Assembly: GCF_010731635.1 (NCBI RefSeq)
Contig: NZ_AP022583.1
Span: 3,224,001 to 3,288,000, forward strand
Direction: 5' to 3'
DNA length: 64,000 nucleotides
DNA from: Mycobacterium noviomagense
GTDB taxonomy: Bacteria > Actinomycetota > Actinomycetes > Mycobacteriales > Mycobacteriaceae
Numbering within the stretch: the stretch's first letter is position 1; each line of letters opens with the position of its first letter. Below are positions 11,124 to 19,048 of the stretch, piece after piece. A model generated the notes under the pieces. It ran no database searches. It saw nothing but the letters and a program-made list of their open reading frames with translations, and had not been told where the DNA came from. The position numbers and the translations under genes were made by a program.

Positions 11124-12242
11124 ATGCACCGAGCACCAGCAACCCGACGGCGGCCCGCTGCCGCGACAAAACCGGATGCCATGACGTTTGACGAGTCCGC
11201 ACTGCCCACCCGGAAGCGACGCCATATCGACGTGTGCCTCGGTGACGACGTTTCCTACCGTGGTGTCACGACCGGGCTGGAGCGCTATCAGCTGCCCTAC
11301 AATGCGCTGACCCAGACCAGCCTGGCGCAGGTCGATTTGTCCACCGACTTTCTCGGTGCGCGGTTACGGGCCCCGGTACTGATCGGCGCAATGACCGGCG
11401 GCTCCGATCTGTCGGCCACGATCAACCGCAACCTGGCCGCAGCAGCGCAGCGGCTCGGAATCGGCATGATGCTCGGGTCGCAGCGGATCATGCTCGACAA
11501 CGCACTCGGTGAGCAGGCCGCAGCCAGTTTCACCGTCCGCGATCTGGCACCGGATATCTTGCTGATCGGCAATATCGGCTTAGCGCAACTGACGAAGTGC
11601 GCGGTGCCGGATATCGAGAAGGCGCTCGACCGCGTTGGCGCCGATGCACTTGCCGTGCATACGAATCCGTTGCAGGAGGCGGTCCAGTACAACGGCGACA
11701 CCAATTTCTCGGGATCACTCGAGAGGTTGCGCGACGTCGCCGCCGACCTCCGATTTCCGATGCTACTCAAGGAAGTTGGGCATGGGATAGGCGCCGATGC
11801 GGTGGCCCAGTTGCTGGGTCCTGCCGGGGAGCCGGCGGTGGCGGCCATCGATGTCGCCGGTGCGGGAGGCACATCATGGTCGCGGGTCGAGCAGTTCGTC
11901 CGCTACGGCGAGATCCGCTACCCCGACCTGGCCGAATGGGGTATCCCGACTGCACGCGCGATCGTGGAGGTGCGTCAAGCGCTGCCGGCTATCCCCCTTG
12001 TTGCCTCCGGCGGCATCCGCACCGGTATGGATGCTGCCAAGGCGCTCGCGTTGGGCGCAGACGTGGTGGCGGTTGCCCGGCCACTTCTTGCCCCGGCGAT
12101 TGAATCTGCCGCTGCCGCAACGACTTGGTTGCATCGCTTCATCGACGAGCTTCGGATCTGCCTGCACGGCTGCGGCGCGCCGGATCTGCATGGCTTGCGC
12201 GATGTCGGTGTGACGTTGGCGCCGTCGCCACAAGCCGGGTGA
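11124..12242 (+). CDS. fni: Type 2 isopentenyl-diphosphate delta-isomerase (FMN dependent)
   Basis: Interconverts IPP and DMAPP, balancing the precursors for GGPP. The 372-residue product has the TIM-barrel FMN-enzyme signatures [59 protein letters not shown] and [26 protein letters not shown], the last binding the FMN phosphate. ATG at 11124 has a fair ribosome binding site (GAAAGAG); an ATG at 11181 would give 353 residues and starts nearer to the conserved part. It is four bases from the glycosyltransferase gene and lies behind dyad A, so it is probably under the MarR regulator. Confidence 0.93.
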   Translation: MHRAPATRRRPAAATKPDAMTFDESALPTRKRRHIDVCLGDDVSYRGVTTGLERYQLPYNALTQTSLAQVDLSTDFLGARLRAPVLIGAMTGGSDLSATINRNLAAAAQRLGIGMMLGSQRIMLDNALGEQAAASFTVRDLAPDILLIGNIGLAQLTKCAVPDIEKALDRVGADALAVHTNPLQEAVQYNGDTNFSGSLERLRDVAADLRFPMLLKEVGHGIGADAVAQLLGPAGEPAVAAIDVAGAGGTSWSRVEQFVRYGEIRYPDLAEWGIPTARAIVEVRQALPAIPLVASGGIRTGMDAAKALALGADVVAVARPLLAPAIESAAAATTWLHRFIDELRICLHGCGAPDLHGLRDVGVTLAPSPQAG

Positions 12243-12245
12243 TCG

Positions 12246-13499
12246 ATGGCAGTAATCCTGGCATACAGCTCACCGTCAGTCGGCCATCTCTTTCCGCTCA
12301 ACGCGCTGCTGTGCGAACTCGCGCAGCGGTGCCACCAAGTCCACGTGTACACGATGGCTGACGAGGTGCGCAGGATTCGGCAAGGCGGACTGCACGCCGA
12401 GCCCGTCGATCCGCAGATCGAAGCTGTCGTCGCCCGCGACTGGCTGGCGCACAGCGCTCTTGGCGTGTTGAAAATGTCGATCGACGTGCTTTGCCGGCGT
12501 GCGGTGTTGGAAGTCGAGGATCTGCGTACTGCGATCGATCGGGTGCGGCCCGACGCGGTGATCGTCGACGCGAACTGCTGGGGCGCCATGTCCGTCGCGG
12601 AGGCAGCCGGCATCCCCTGGTTGGTGTTTTCACCGTTCACCCCTTATCTGCGGTCTCCGGGCGTACCCCCCTTCGGCCCCGGACTGCGCCCACTGCCGGG
12701 AATCATCGGTGCTGCCCGCGACGCGTCGATGCGCCCGTTCGTCAGGCACCTGTTCGACGGACCGATGTTGCCGCGTATCAACGCTGTTCGCGCGGACTTA
12801 GGCTTGGCGGCCGTCAAAACGGTTGACGAATTGATGCGGCGCGCGCCACTGGTGTTGGCTGTCGGTGGGGAACCGTTCGAGTATCCGCACCCTGGCTGGG
12901 GAGACGCGGTGCACCTGATAGGTGCGTGCGCGTTCGAGCCCACGCCGACCAGGGCGCACGACTGGGCCGCCGCCATCGATCGACCCTTGGTACTGGTTAC
13001 CACGTCGTCGATCAAGCAGGCCGATACGGTGCTGGCGGAAACCGCATTGCAAGCACTGGCCGATGACCCGGTCCACGTCGTCGCGACCTTCCCCGCGGGT
13101 GTGCCAGCGCGGCTGTATCCGCCGTCCAATGCGACCGTGTGCCGATTCGTCCCGCACGGCGTGGTGCTCGATCGCGCCTGCTGCGCCATCACTCACGGGG
13201 GGATGGGTGCCACGCTCAAGGCACTGGACCGCGGTGTGCCGGTTTGCGTTGTGCCGTTTGCGCGTGATCAGGCGGAGGTTGCGCGCCGGGTGCAAGTGGC
13301 TCGGTGCGGTACCCGGCTGCCGGCGAAGAAGCTCACCGCGTCTCGGCTACGCACAGCGGTTTACGAGGCGATGACGATGCGCGACGGCGCACGGCGGGTG
13401 GCAGCCGGTTTACACGCCACCGGAGGTGTCGCTCGCGGAGCCCACTTGATCGAGCACCGCCTACTCGGCTCGACCACGCGAACGGCGGCTGCCGAATAG
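12246..13499 (+). CDS. UGT/MGT-type glycosyltransferase, CrtX-like
   Basis: 417 residues with a GT-B fold of the GT1 family. The N-terminal domain begins with LAYSSPSVGHLFPLNALLCELAQR (the HxxP acceptor loop), and the C-terminal nucleotide-sugar motif is FVPHGVVLDRACCAITHGGMGATLKALDRGVPVCVVPFARDQ, with the conserved HGG and the final D/Q. This is the architecture of zeaxanthin and macrolide glucosyltransferases. Co-transcription with fni and the nearby crt operon suggest a hydroxylated carotenoid or other isoprenoid as acceptor; that is inference. The converging marR gene ends five bases away. Confidence 0.85.
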   Translation: MAVILAYSSPSVGHLFPLNALLCELAQRCHQVHVYTMADEVRRIRQGGLHAEPVDPQIEAVVARDWLAHSALGVLKMSIDVLCRRAVLEVEDLRTAIDRVRPDAVIVDANCWGAMSVAEAAGIPWLVFSPFTPYLRSPGVPPFGPGLRPLPGIIGAARDASMRPFVRHLFDGPMLPRINAVRADLGLAAVKTVDELMRRAPLVLAVGGEPFEYPHPGWGDAVHLIGACAFEPTPTRAHDWAAAIDRPLVLVTTSSIKQADTVLAETALQALADDPVHVVATFPAGVPARLYPPSNATVCRFVPHGVVLDRACCAITHGGMGATLKALDRGVPVCVVPFARDQAEVARRVQVARCGTRLPAKKLTASRLRTAVYEAMTMRDGARRVAAGLHATGGVARGAHLIEHRLLGSTTRTAAAE

Positions 13500-13504
13500 G
13501 GCCG

Positions 13505-14068
13505 TCACCGCGTGATCTTGCGACCTCTGTTGGCTTTTGGAGCGGCCCGCTGCGCGGTTGACGATCCGCGACGCTCTGCATGCAGTTCGTCTTCAAACGT
13601 CGACATCGCGGTGATCATCGCCATGAACACACGGTGCGCGGCAATCAGATCCCTGTTCGGCAACTCGGCGAGCTCGGCGCGCAGATGGGCGCCGAGCGGG
13701 CTGAAAAACTCGTGCGCCAACGCCATACCGCTGTTTTCGTAGCGAAGCAGCGACTTTCGCCGGTCCGCGGGGTCAGGTTCGCGTCGGATGTGACCCGCCT
13801 CGATCATGCGGTCGACGAGGTAGGTAATCGCCGCAGGGGTCACGTTCATGCGTTCACGCAGTTGTGCCAACGTCAAGGGTTTTCCCGCTGTTTCGGCGAC
13901 CATGATGTGCAGTAACGCATGGAAGTCGCCGCCGCTTACCTCGTGTTGACGCGCGAAGTGCCGGCCTATGCGATCGGACTGCGCGGTGATCGCCCGCATA
14001 TCGGCCGACATCAGCTTCTCCAGCTCAGCTCGGCCCGGCGGTGGATTGTTAGTCCCGCGCTTGGTCAC
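13505..14068 (-). CDS. MarR family transcriptional regulator
   Basis: About 187 residues. The winged-helix region is visible as GGDFHALLHIMVAETAGKPLTLAQLRERMNVTPAAITYLVDRMIEAGHIRREPDPADRRKSLLRY, with the wing motif DPADRRKS. A basic C-terminal tail follows. It is expected to be a dimeric repressor responding to a small ligand or oxidant. I chose GTG at 14068 (VTKRGTNN); an in-frame GTG at 14149 would add 27 residues without similarity. It lies downstream of dyad B and is flanked by carotenoid genes, so it is the best candidate for binding the three dyads of this island, including its own promoter. Confidence 0.88.
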   Translation of the reverse strand: MTKRGTNNPPPGRAELEKLMSADMRAITAQSDRIGRHFARQHEVSGGDFHALLHIMVAETAGKPLTLAQLRERMNVTPAAITYLVDRMIEAGHIRREPDPADRRKSLLRYENSGMALAHEFFSPLGAHLRAELAELPNRDLIAAHRVFMAMITAMSTFEDELHAERRGSSTAQRAAPKANRGRKITR

Positions 14069-14192
14069 CTCACCGCATCCTTTTCCGCCGATACGCCGAA
14101 CAGCGTATCGGAATCCCCTGGACGACCAGCGCAGCCAGTAATTCCACACAGCATGTCGTGTCGCGATGCCATGGCGTACCTTCGCCCCGCAT

Positions 14193-14220
14193 TTGACACC
14201 ACAATCTTAACTATTAAGCT
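14193..14220 (+). promoter_or_regulatory. Sigma-A-like promoter overlapped by dyad B
   Basis: TTGACA (14193-14198), a 16-base spacer and TAAGCT (14215-14220) form a good plus-strand promoter for the gene pair leading to the photolyase. The putative MarR dyad begins at the last base of the -35 box and covers the -10, so binding there should block RNA polymerase. Confidence 0.6.
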
Positions 14221-14226
14221 ATTGAA
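14198..14226. promoter_or_regulatory. 29-bp dyad B, putative MarR operator (marR / photolyase operon)
   Basis: Read on the minus strand, arm TTCAATAGCTTAA, centre TAG and a second, weaker arm TTAAGATTGTGGT. The first arm and TTAA of the second match dyads A and C. It lies between marR (minus) and the operon leading to phr (plus), the position expected for autoregulation. Confidence 0.6.
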
Positions 14227-14291
14227 ATACATCACTCGGTGCGTATCGCAGCGCTCAATGGGGCGCGGAAGCTGCCCATGAAGGACCAACA

Positions 14292-14765
14292 CTGACACAG
14301 CACGAAGACGGTTCAGCTCGCGGCGGTGCGCGCGGGCGTCCCGACGGCGCGGACGACGCCGCGGTCCGTGCCGCGGGCAAGGTGACGGAGGCGTTGGAGA
14401 CAACCGAGCGGGCCCGCGGGCACCTCTACTCCTTTCATCAACTCACCGGCCGTGCCGACCTGCTGCTCGACGACGCCGTGCAGCTGCTGCGCGAGGCGGG
14501 CCACCCGCGGGCGGCCGAGCACATCTGCGAAGAATTGATCGGCCGCAACGTGCTTCCAGGCAGGTGGAGTTTCCAGGTCGTCGAAGACTACGACGACGCC
14601 TACTACCGGTGCTTTCGGGACATGGAAAGGCTGGTGCGGCAACAACTTACGGCTGGCCGGCGCCACGTCTTCGAAGCAGAGCTCAAAGAGCAGCGGCGCA
14701 TGCACGGCCCCCGGGCACACCGCGCCGCCCCGCCCGAGTCGGTCCCCGACCCAACAGAGGAGTGA
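14292..14765 (+). CDS. Conserved hypothetical protein, probably helical
   Basis: I do not recognise a functional family. The conserved part (VTEALETTERARGHLYSFHQLTGRADLLLDDAVQLLREAG... ending RRHVFEAELKEQRR) looks like a helical bundle with many charged residues; related proteins occur in other actinobacteria, to my memory. No membrane segment or signal peptide. The start is uncertain: GTG at 14382 gives 127 residues, while the frame stays open upstream to a CTG at 14292 behind AAGGA, adding a glycine-rich, charged segment. The stop is four bases before the SDR gene, so both belong to the operon behind dyad B. Confidence 0.6.
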   Translation: MTQHEDGSARGGARGRPDGADDAAVRAAGKVTEALETTERARGHLYSFHQLTGRADLLLDDAVQLLREAGHPRAAEHICEELIGRNVLPGRWSFQVVEDYDDAYYRCFRDMERLVRQQLTAGRRHVFEAELKEQRRMHGPRAHRAAPPESVPDPTEE

Positions 14766-14769
14766 AGCG

Positions 14770-16242
14770 ATGCGCTGCGTGATATTAGGGGCCACCGGCT
14801 ACCTCGGCACCCGCCTGGTTCCCGAACTGCTGGCGGCCGGACACGAGGTGCGGGTCATGGCCCGCCAGCCGGCAAAGCTCGAACGCGTGCCGTGGCGCCG
14901 CCGCGTCGAAGTGATCGAAGGCGACGTCACCGACAGCGCTCAGGTACGACGAGCGCTCGATGGCCAACAGGTTCTCTACTATCTGGTGCACTCACTGCTG
15001 CGGCCCGACTTCGTCGACTTCGACGCGCAAGCCGCATCGACCGTCGCCAGCGTCGCCGGTCCAGCCGGACTGTCGCGCATCGTCTATGTGGGCGGCCTGA
15101 TCCCCGACCAGCAGCGGCTGTCGGACCACCTGGCGTCGCGTGCCGAAGTCGGACGGCTGTTGCGGGAATCCGGAGTCCCCACCGTAGAGCTGCGGGCGGC
15201 AGCGATCATCGGCGCAGGGTCGGCGAGCTTCGAGATGTTGCGCTACCTCACCGAACGGCTGCCGCTGATGGTCACTCCGCGGTGGCTGCGCACCAGGGTT
15301 CAGCCGATCGCGGTCCGCGACGTCCTGTACTACCTGAGGGAGGCGGCCGAACTGCCGCCCGAAGTGAACCGGTCCTTCGACATCGGCGGTCCCGACACTT
15401 TCACCTACACCCAGATGATCGGCAAATACGCCGCGATCGCGGGGCTGCAGCGCCGCATCGCGCTTCCAGTACCGGTATTGACGCCGTGGTTGTCCTCGCA
15501 GTGGGTGAACCTGATAACTCCCATCCCGCGCATGCTGGCCGCGTCACTGATGGAGTCGCTGGAAAACGACGTCGTGTGCGCGGACCACGACATCGCCGAA
15601 TACATTCCGGATCCGCCGGGCGGGCTGACCCACTACGAAGAGGCGGTAGAACTCGCATTGGCGTGCGTGCGCGACGGTGAGCTGCACACCCGCTGGTCTC
15701 GGCCCGACGCCGCCGAATCACCATCGCGGCCACTGCCGACCGATCCGCACTGGGCCGGCGGGTCGCTGCACACGCATCTGTGCGAACGCCGCCTCGACGC
15801 CGATCCGGCCACCCTCTGGCATGGCGTCGAATCGATCGGCACCGACCACGGTTGGCCGGCGGCGCCGTTGGCGTGGGCACTGCGAGGGTGGTTTGGCCGA
15901 GTCGCCGGCATGGCCGGGATCAGGTTGGCACGTCGCCATCCGCACCGACTGCATTCCGGTGAGGCGCTGGATTGGTGGCGCGTCGAACACGTCGACCGGC
16001 CACATCTGGTGCGGCTGCGCGCAGACGTCCCGCTGCCAGGTCGGCTATGGCTTGAGCTGTCGGTGGGCGACGACGGCAAGGGCGGAAGCATTTACCGACA
16101 GCGCGCGCTCTTCCAGCCCTACGGCCTTGGCGGCGAAGCGTTCTGGGCGGCGTCAGCACCGTTTCGTGACGTGATCTTCGGCGGTATCGCCCGCGACATC
16201 ACGGCGGCCGGCGCACAGCTGAAAGACCGCGCAGAGGTGTAA
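14770..16242 (+). CDS. SDR/NmrA-like NAD(P)-binding protein with C-terminal DUF2867 domain
   Basis: 490 residues. The N-terminal Rossmann domain starts with VILGATGYLGTRLVPELLAAGHEV (the GxxGxxG dinucleotide motif) and carries YYLVHS and VYVGGL strands, as in atypical SDRs of the NmrA type without a clear YxxxK. The C-terminal half (about 320-485) matches DUF2867, a SRPBCC-like domain that often follows this Rossmann domain. It could reduce or sense a lipid or quinone; the substrate is unknown. A ribosome site GAGGAG lies 6 bases upstream. It is between the small helical protein and the photolyase in one operon. Confidence 0.82.
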   Translation: MRCVILGATGYLGTRLVPELLAAGHEVRVMARQPAKLERVPWRRRVEVIEGDVTDSAQVRRALDGQQVLYYLVHSLLRPDFVDFDAQAASTVASVAGPAGLSRIVYVGGLIPDQQRLSDHLASRAEVGRLLRESGVPTVELRAAAIIGAGSASFEMLRYLTERLPLMVTPRWLRTRVQPIAVRDVLYYLREAAELPPEVNRSFDIGGPDTFTYTQMIGKYAAIAGLQRRIALPVPVLTPWLSSQWVNLITPIPRMLAASLMESLENDVVCADHDIAEYIPDPPGGLTHYEEAVELALACVRDGELHTRWSRPDAAESPSRPLPTDPHWAGGSLHTHLCERRLDADPATLWHGVESIGTDHGWPAAPLAWALRGWFGRVAGMAGIRLARRHPHRLHSGEALDWWRVEHVDRPHLVRLRADVPLPGRLWLELSVGDDGKGGSIYRQRALFQPYGLGGEAFWAASAPFRDVIFGGIARDITAAGAQLKDRAEV

Positions 16243-16272
16243 CGCACCGCGCAGAGGTGTAACGCACCGCGC
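16226..16272 (+). repeat. 20-bp tandem repeat (2.35 copies) spanning a stop codon
   Basis: The unit ACCGCGCAGAGGTGTAACGC occurs at 16226-16245 and 16246-16265, followed by the first seven bases of a third copy. The TAA stop of the SDR-DUF2867 gene is in the first copy, and the second copy repeats it. It looks like a recent slippage duplication in the gap before phr. Confidence 0.85.
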
Positions 16273-16308
16273 TGCAATGCTTCTCGCCTGCGCAGAAAGG
16301 GCACCACT

Positions 16309-17667
16309 ATGGCCGTCACAATGGCATTGTTCACCAGAGACCTGCGCGTCTATGACAATCCGGTTCTCAGTGCCGCCCACCGGGCGGGTGAGCGGATAGC
16401 CCCGGTGTTTGTGCTCGACGAAGCAATACTGTCCAGCAGCTATATGACATCCAACAAGGCCCACTTTTTGGCCGCTGCCCTCGCCGAACTCGACGGCGAG
16501 CTACGCCGCCGTGGCGGACGTCTGATCGTGCGTCGCGGATCGGTGGTGAGCGAAGTCGAGCGCCTTGTGGTGGAACACTCGATCACCGAAGTGCATGTGG
16601 CGTCCGACGTCAGCTCGTATGCTGCGCGCCGTGAACACCGGTTGCGGGAGCGGCTCGCCCGGCACAGATGCAGCCTCGAAGTGCACTCGTCGAGCGTCAC
16701 CTTGTCCGAGCCGGGTGAGCTGACGCCGGCCGGGGGAGATCACTTCTCGGTTTTCACGCCGTACTACCGCAAATGGCTACATGCCGTTACGCGCCGTGTG
16801 CTGCCTGCGCCGTCGAGGCTGAAAGTCGTTGACACGCAAAGCGAGCCGCTTCCGTCCGGAGGGCAACTGTGTACCCACCCGGCATCGCCCAAATTGACTG
16901 TTGGCGGGGAAACCACTGCCAGGCGGCTGGTGAAGACATGGCTCGGGGCCCCGGTCGACGAGTATCACAGATACCACGACGACCTGGGCGCCGACGCCAC
17001 GTCGCGGCTGTCGGCATATCTGCACTTCGGGTGCATCTCGCCGGTCGAGCTTGTCTATCGCAGCCGGTCTTCGACCGAGGGATGCGCGGCGTTCATCCGC
17101 CAAATCGCTTGGCGGGACTTTTATGCCCAGATGCTGGCCGCTCGGCCGGACACCGCTCGCAAAGACTACCGCGGCAATAACGACGGCTGGCAGCACAACC
17201 CCGCCCTGTTCGACGCGTGGTGTCGGGGCCAGACCGGGTATCCCATCGTTGACGCCGGGATGCGCCAACTAGCTGCGGAAGGATGGATGCACAACCGGGC
17301 TCGCCTGATCACTGCAAGCTTTCTGACCAAAACGCTGCGGTTGGATTGGCGCCTTGGCGCGCAACATTTCATGAGCCTGCTTGTCGACGGGGACGTGGCC
17401 AACAACCAACTGAACTGGCAGTGGGTGGCCGGCACCGGCACCGATACCCGTCCCTACCGCGTGCTCAACCCAGTGCGGCAAGCCGAACGCTTCGACGCCA
17501 ACGGCGACTATGTGCGACGTTGGGTTCCCGAACTCGCCCACATCACCACGGCGAAAGTGCACAGGCCGTGGGAACTCGAGCCGAACGCGGCGCCGGACTA
17601 TCCGTCCCGCATTGTCGATCACCGCGCGGCTGTTGCTGCCTCACGCGGCGCCAGCGGCGGGCTTTAG
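16309..17667 (+). CDS. phr: Deoxyribodipyrimidine photolyase
   Basis: Class I CPD photolyase of 452 residues; uses FADH and light to split pyrimidine dimers. The N-terminal antenna domain begins MALFTRDLRVYDNPVLSAA; the C-terminal FAD domain shows QIAWRDFYAQML, PIVDAGMRQL, WMHNRARLITASFL, DGDVANNQLNWQWVAGTG and NPVRQAERFD, all standard FAD and DNA contacts. A GAAAGG ribosome site lies before the ATG. Photolyases often accompany carotenoid genes; the shared promoter region with marR suggests co-induction by light. The stop overlaps that of the convergent DUF2784 gene. Confidence 0.95.
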   Translation: MAVTMALFTRDLRVYDNPVLSAAHRAGERIAPVFVLDEAILSSSYMTSNKAHFLAAALAELDGELRRRGGRLIVRRGSVVSEVERLVVEHSITEVHVASDVSSYAARREHRLRERLARHRCSLEVHSSSVTLSEPGELTPAGGDHFSVFTPYYRKWLHAVTRRVLPAPSRLKVVDTQSEPLPSGGQLCTHPASPKLTVGGETTARRLVKTWLGAPVDEYHRYHDDLGADATSRLSAYLHFGCISPVELVYRSRSSTEGCAAFIRQIAWRDFYAQMLAARPDTARKDYRGNNDGWQHNPALFDAWCRGQTGYPIVDAGMRQLAAEGWMHNRARLITASFLTKTLRLDWRLGAQHFMSLLVDGDVANNQLNWQWVAGTGTDTRPYRVLNPVRQAERFDANGDYVRRWVPELAHITTAKVHRPWELEPNAAPDYPSRIVDHRAAVAASRGASGGL

Positions 17668-18032
17668 CACTTTCGGCGTAAGTGGCTCCAGCCGAATACG
17701 ATCCACGAGACGCCGGCCGCCACGAAGGCGAGCAACTGCGCAATTCCGGTGCGGTTCGCGGGATAGCACACACCGGCGATGTAGCGGTCGACGAAACCGG
17801 ACGCGGGTAAGGGATTCATGCCGGCTCGCGTGCGCGCCGACTGCTCGACCTGGGTGAGCGGACACGGGAAGCCCAAGACGACAACGCCGGCACCCCAGAG
17901 GACGGCCGGTATATGCAGCAGGATGCCGCGCGGCCAACGCAGCGCCAAGAACCCGCCGCTCGGCAGATAGATCAAGTAGGCGAAGTGGACGCCGACGGTG
18001 GCGCCGACCACGACGCAATACAGCTTGTTCAT
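17664..18032 (-). CDS. DUF2784 family membrane protein
   Basis: 122-residue protein with about three hydrophobic segments (YCVVVGATVGVHFAYLIYL, LLHIPAVLWGAGVVVLG, LLAFVAAGVSWIVFGW) and conserved CPLTQVE, matching DUF2784. The function of the family is unknown. It starts 17 bases after the Rieske gene and is the last gene of the carotenoid operon. Co-location may mean a membrane partner for the Rieske protein, for instance in pigment tailoring or electron supply, but nothing in the sequence proves this. Confidence 0.75.
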   Translation of the reverse strand: MNKLYCVVVGATVGVHFAYLIYLPSGGFLALRWPRGILLHIPAVLWGAGVVVLGFPCPLTQVEQSARTRAGMNPLPASGFVDRYIAGVCYPANRTGIAQLLAFVAAGVSWIVFGWSHLRRKC

Positions 18033-18049
18033 CGGTGGTCGCGCCACGG

Positions 18050-19048
18050 CTAGGTTGCACCGGTACGCAGCCGGTAACGCCGCTCGGCATAAGCCAAGTC
18101 GTCGTGCCAGAGCCGGGCGGCGGCACGGCGCATCAGCCACGCGATCAGCGGGCCGGCCCGGCGTGCCTGCCGAAAGCCCTGACGGTCGGAGCGTGCGATC
18201 ACCGCTTCGATCACTGCGGTGCGGGAACGGCCGGTGGCGTCGGAACCGATTGGGGTGGCGTGGGTTTCGACGACACTGCCTGTTCCTTCGCCGTCCACGA
18301 TGCGCATGACGATGGTGCGTGCCTCTGGGCTGGTGAATTCGGCGACGGCCGGTACGCCCAGGCGGCCGATGCGGAACGTCACTGCGACCAGGAACTGGTC
18401 GGCCTCCTCGGTCGGAGTGGTCAGCACCTTCAGCTGGGTGAACGAATACGGGTGGTACCAGGAGCCATGCCATGGATCGAGCCGGTTGGCGATGACGTCT
18501 TGCGGCTCGCAGACACCGACCACCCGTGTGACGGCGTGCAGGACGTCGCCGCTGGGCCTAGCGGGAAGCACCGGCTGCTCCAGCGGCGCCTCGCCGCCCG
18601 CGTCGTCGAGACGCACCCACGACAGCACACCGTCGTCGTAACTCGGTAAGGTCTTCCAGCCGCATCGTTCTGCGTGGGGGTCCAGCGTCAGCCCGTGCCA
18701 GCGGCAGACCAACGCGCCCTCGCGCACTGTCGCGGTGGCCAGATCGGCGCCCAAGTGCGGACAGGCCCCCGGGCCGACATGCAGCCCGTCATCGTCTCCT
18801 CGCCAGGCGACCAGTTCGACGCCGGCGACGCGAGTTCCGAACGGACGGCCGTGGCGCACTTCTCGACTTGCTGCGAACGCATACCAGTTGCCGGTCGGCC
18901 GACTCTGGGATCGGTTCAGCGCGGCGTCGATGATCGCCGGTTGGGCGTCGCCGTATGTCGGGCGCTGCGCGGCCCACTCGGACTTCGGAAGGTGTTGCAC
19001 GGGCCAGTCTTTGGGCCACCGCCGGCGCATGTGACCGCCGATGTTCAT
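18050..19048 (-). CDS. Rieske [2Fe-2S] protein with DUF5914-like C-terminus
   Basis: 332 residues. The Rieske motif is intact: CPHLGADL followed 17 residues later by CRWHGL (C-x-H ... C-x2-H). The C-terminal region has the SRPBCC-like look of Rieske oxygenases (HSGEAL-like features are absent; NRLDPWHGSWYHPYSF occupies the usual iron-site zone with D and H residues). It is coupled to crtU by an ATGA overlap. Similar Rieske genes with DUF5914 sit in other actinobacterial carotenoid clusters. The likely role is oxidation of isorenieratene or an intermediate, which is inference from context; an electron-transfer role is the alternative. Confidence 0.8.
   Translation of the reverse strand: MNIGGHMRRRWPKDWPVQHLPKSEWAAQRPTYGDAQPAIIDAALNRSQSRPTGNWYAFAASREVRHGRPFGTRVAGVELVAWRGDDDGLHVGPGACPHLGADLATATVREGALVCRWHGLTLDPHAERCGWKTLPSYDDGVLSWVRLDDAGGEAPLEQPVLPARPSGDVLHAVTRVVGVCEPQDVIANRLDPWHGSWYHPYSFTQLKVLTTPTEEADQFLVAVTFRIGRLGVPAVAEFTSPEARTIVMRIVDGEGTGSVVETHATPIGSDATGRSRTAVIEAVIARSDRQGFRQARRAGPLIAWLMRRAAARLWHDDLAYAERRYRLRTGAT

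Noticed and set aside
9370..11184. Plus-strand open frame of 604 codons
   Set aside because: It runs across the lipoprotein start, the acyltransferase gene in another frame, and tspO; the translation is arginine- and glycine-rich, as in shadow frames of GC-rich DNA.
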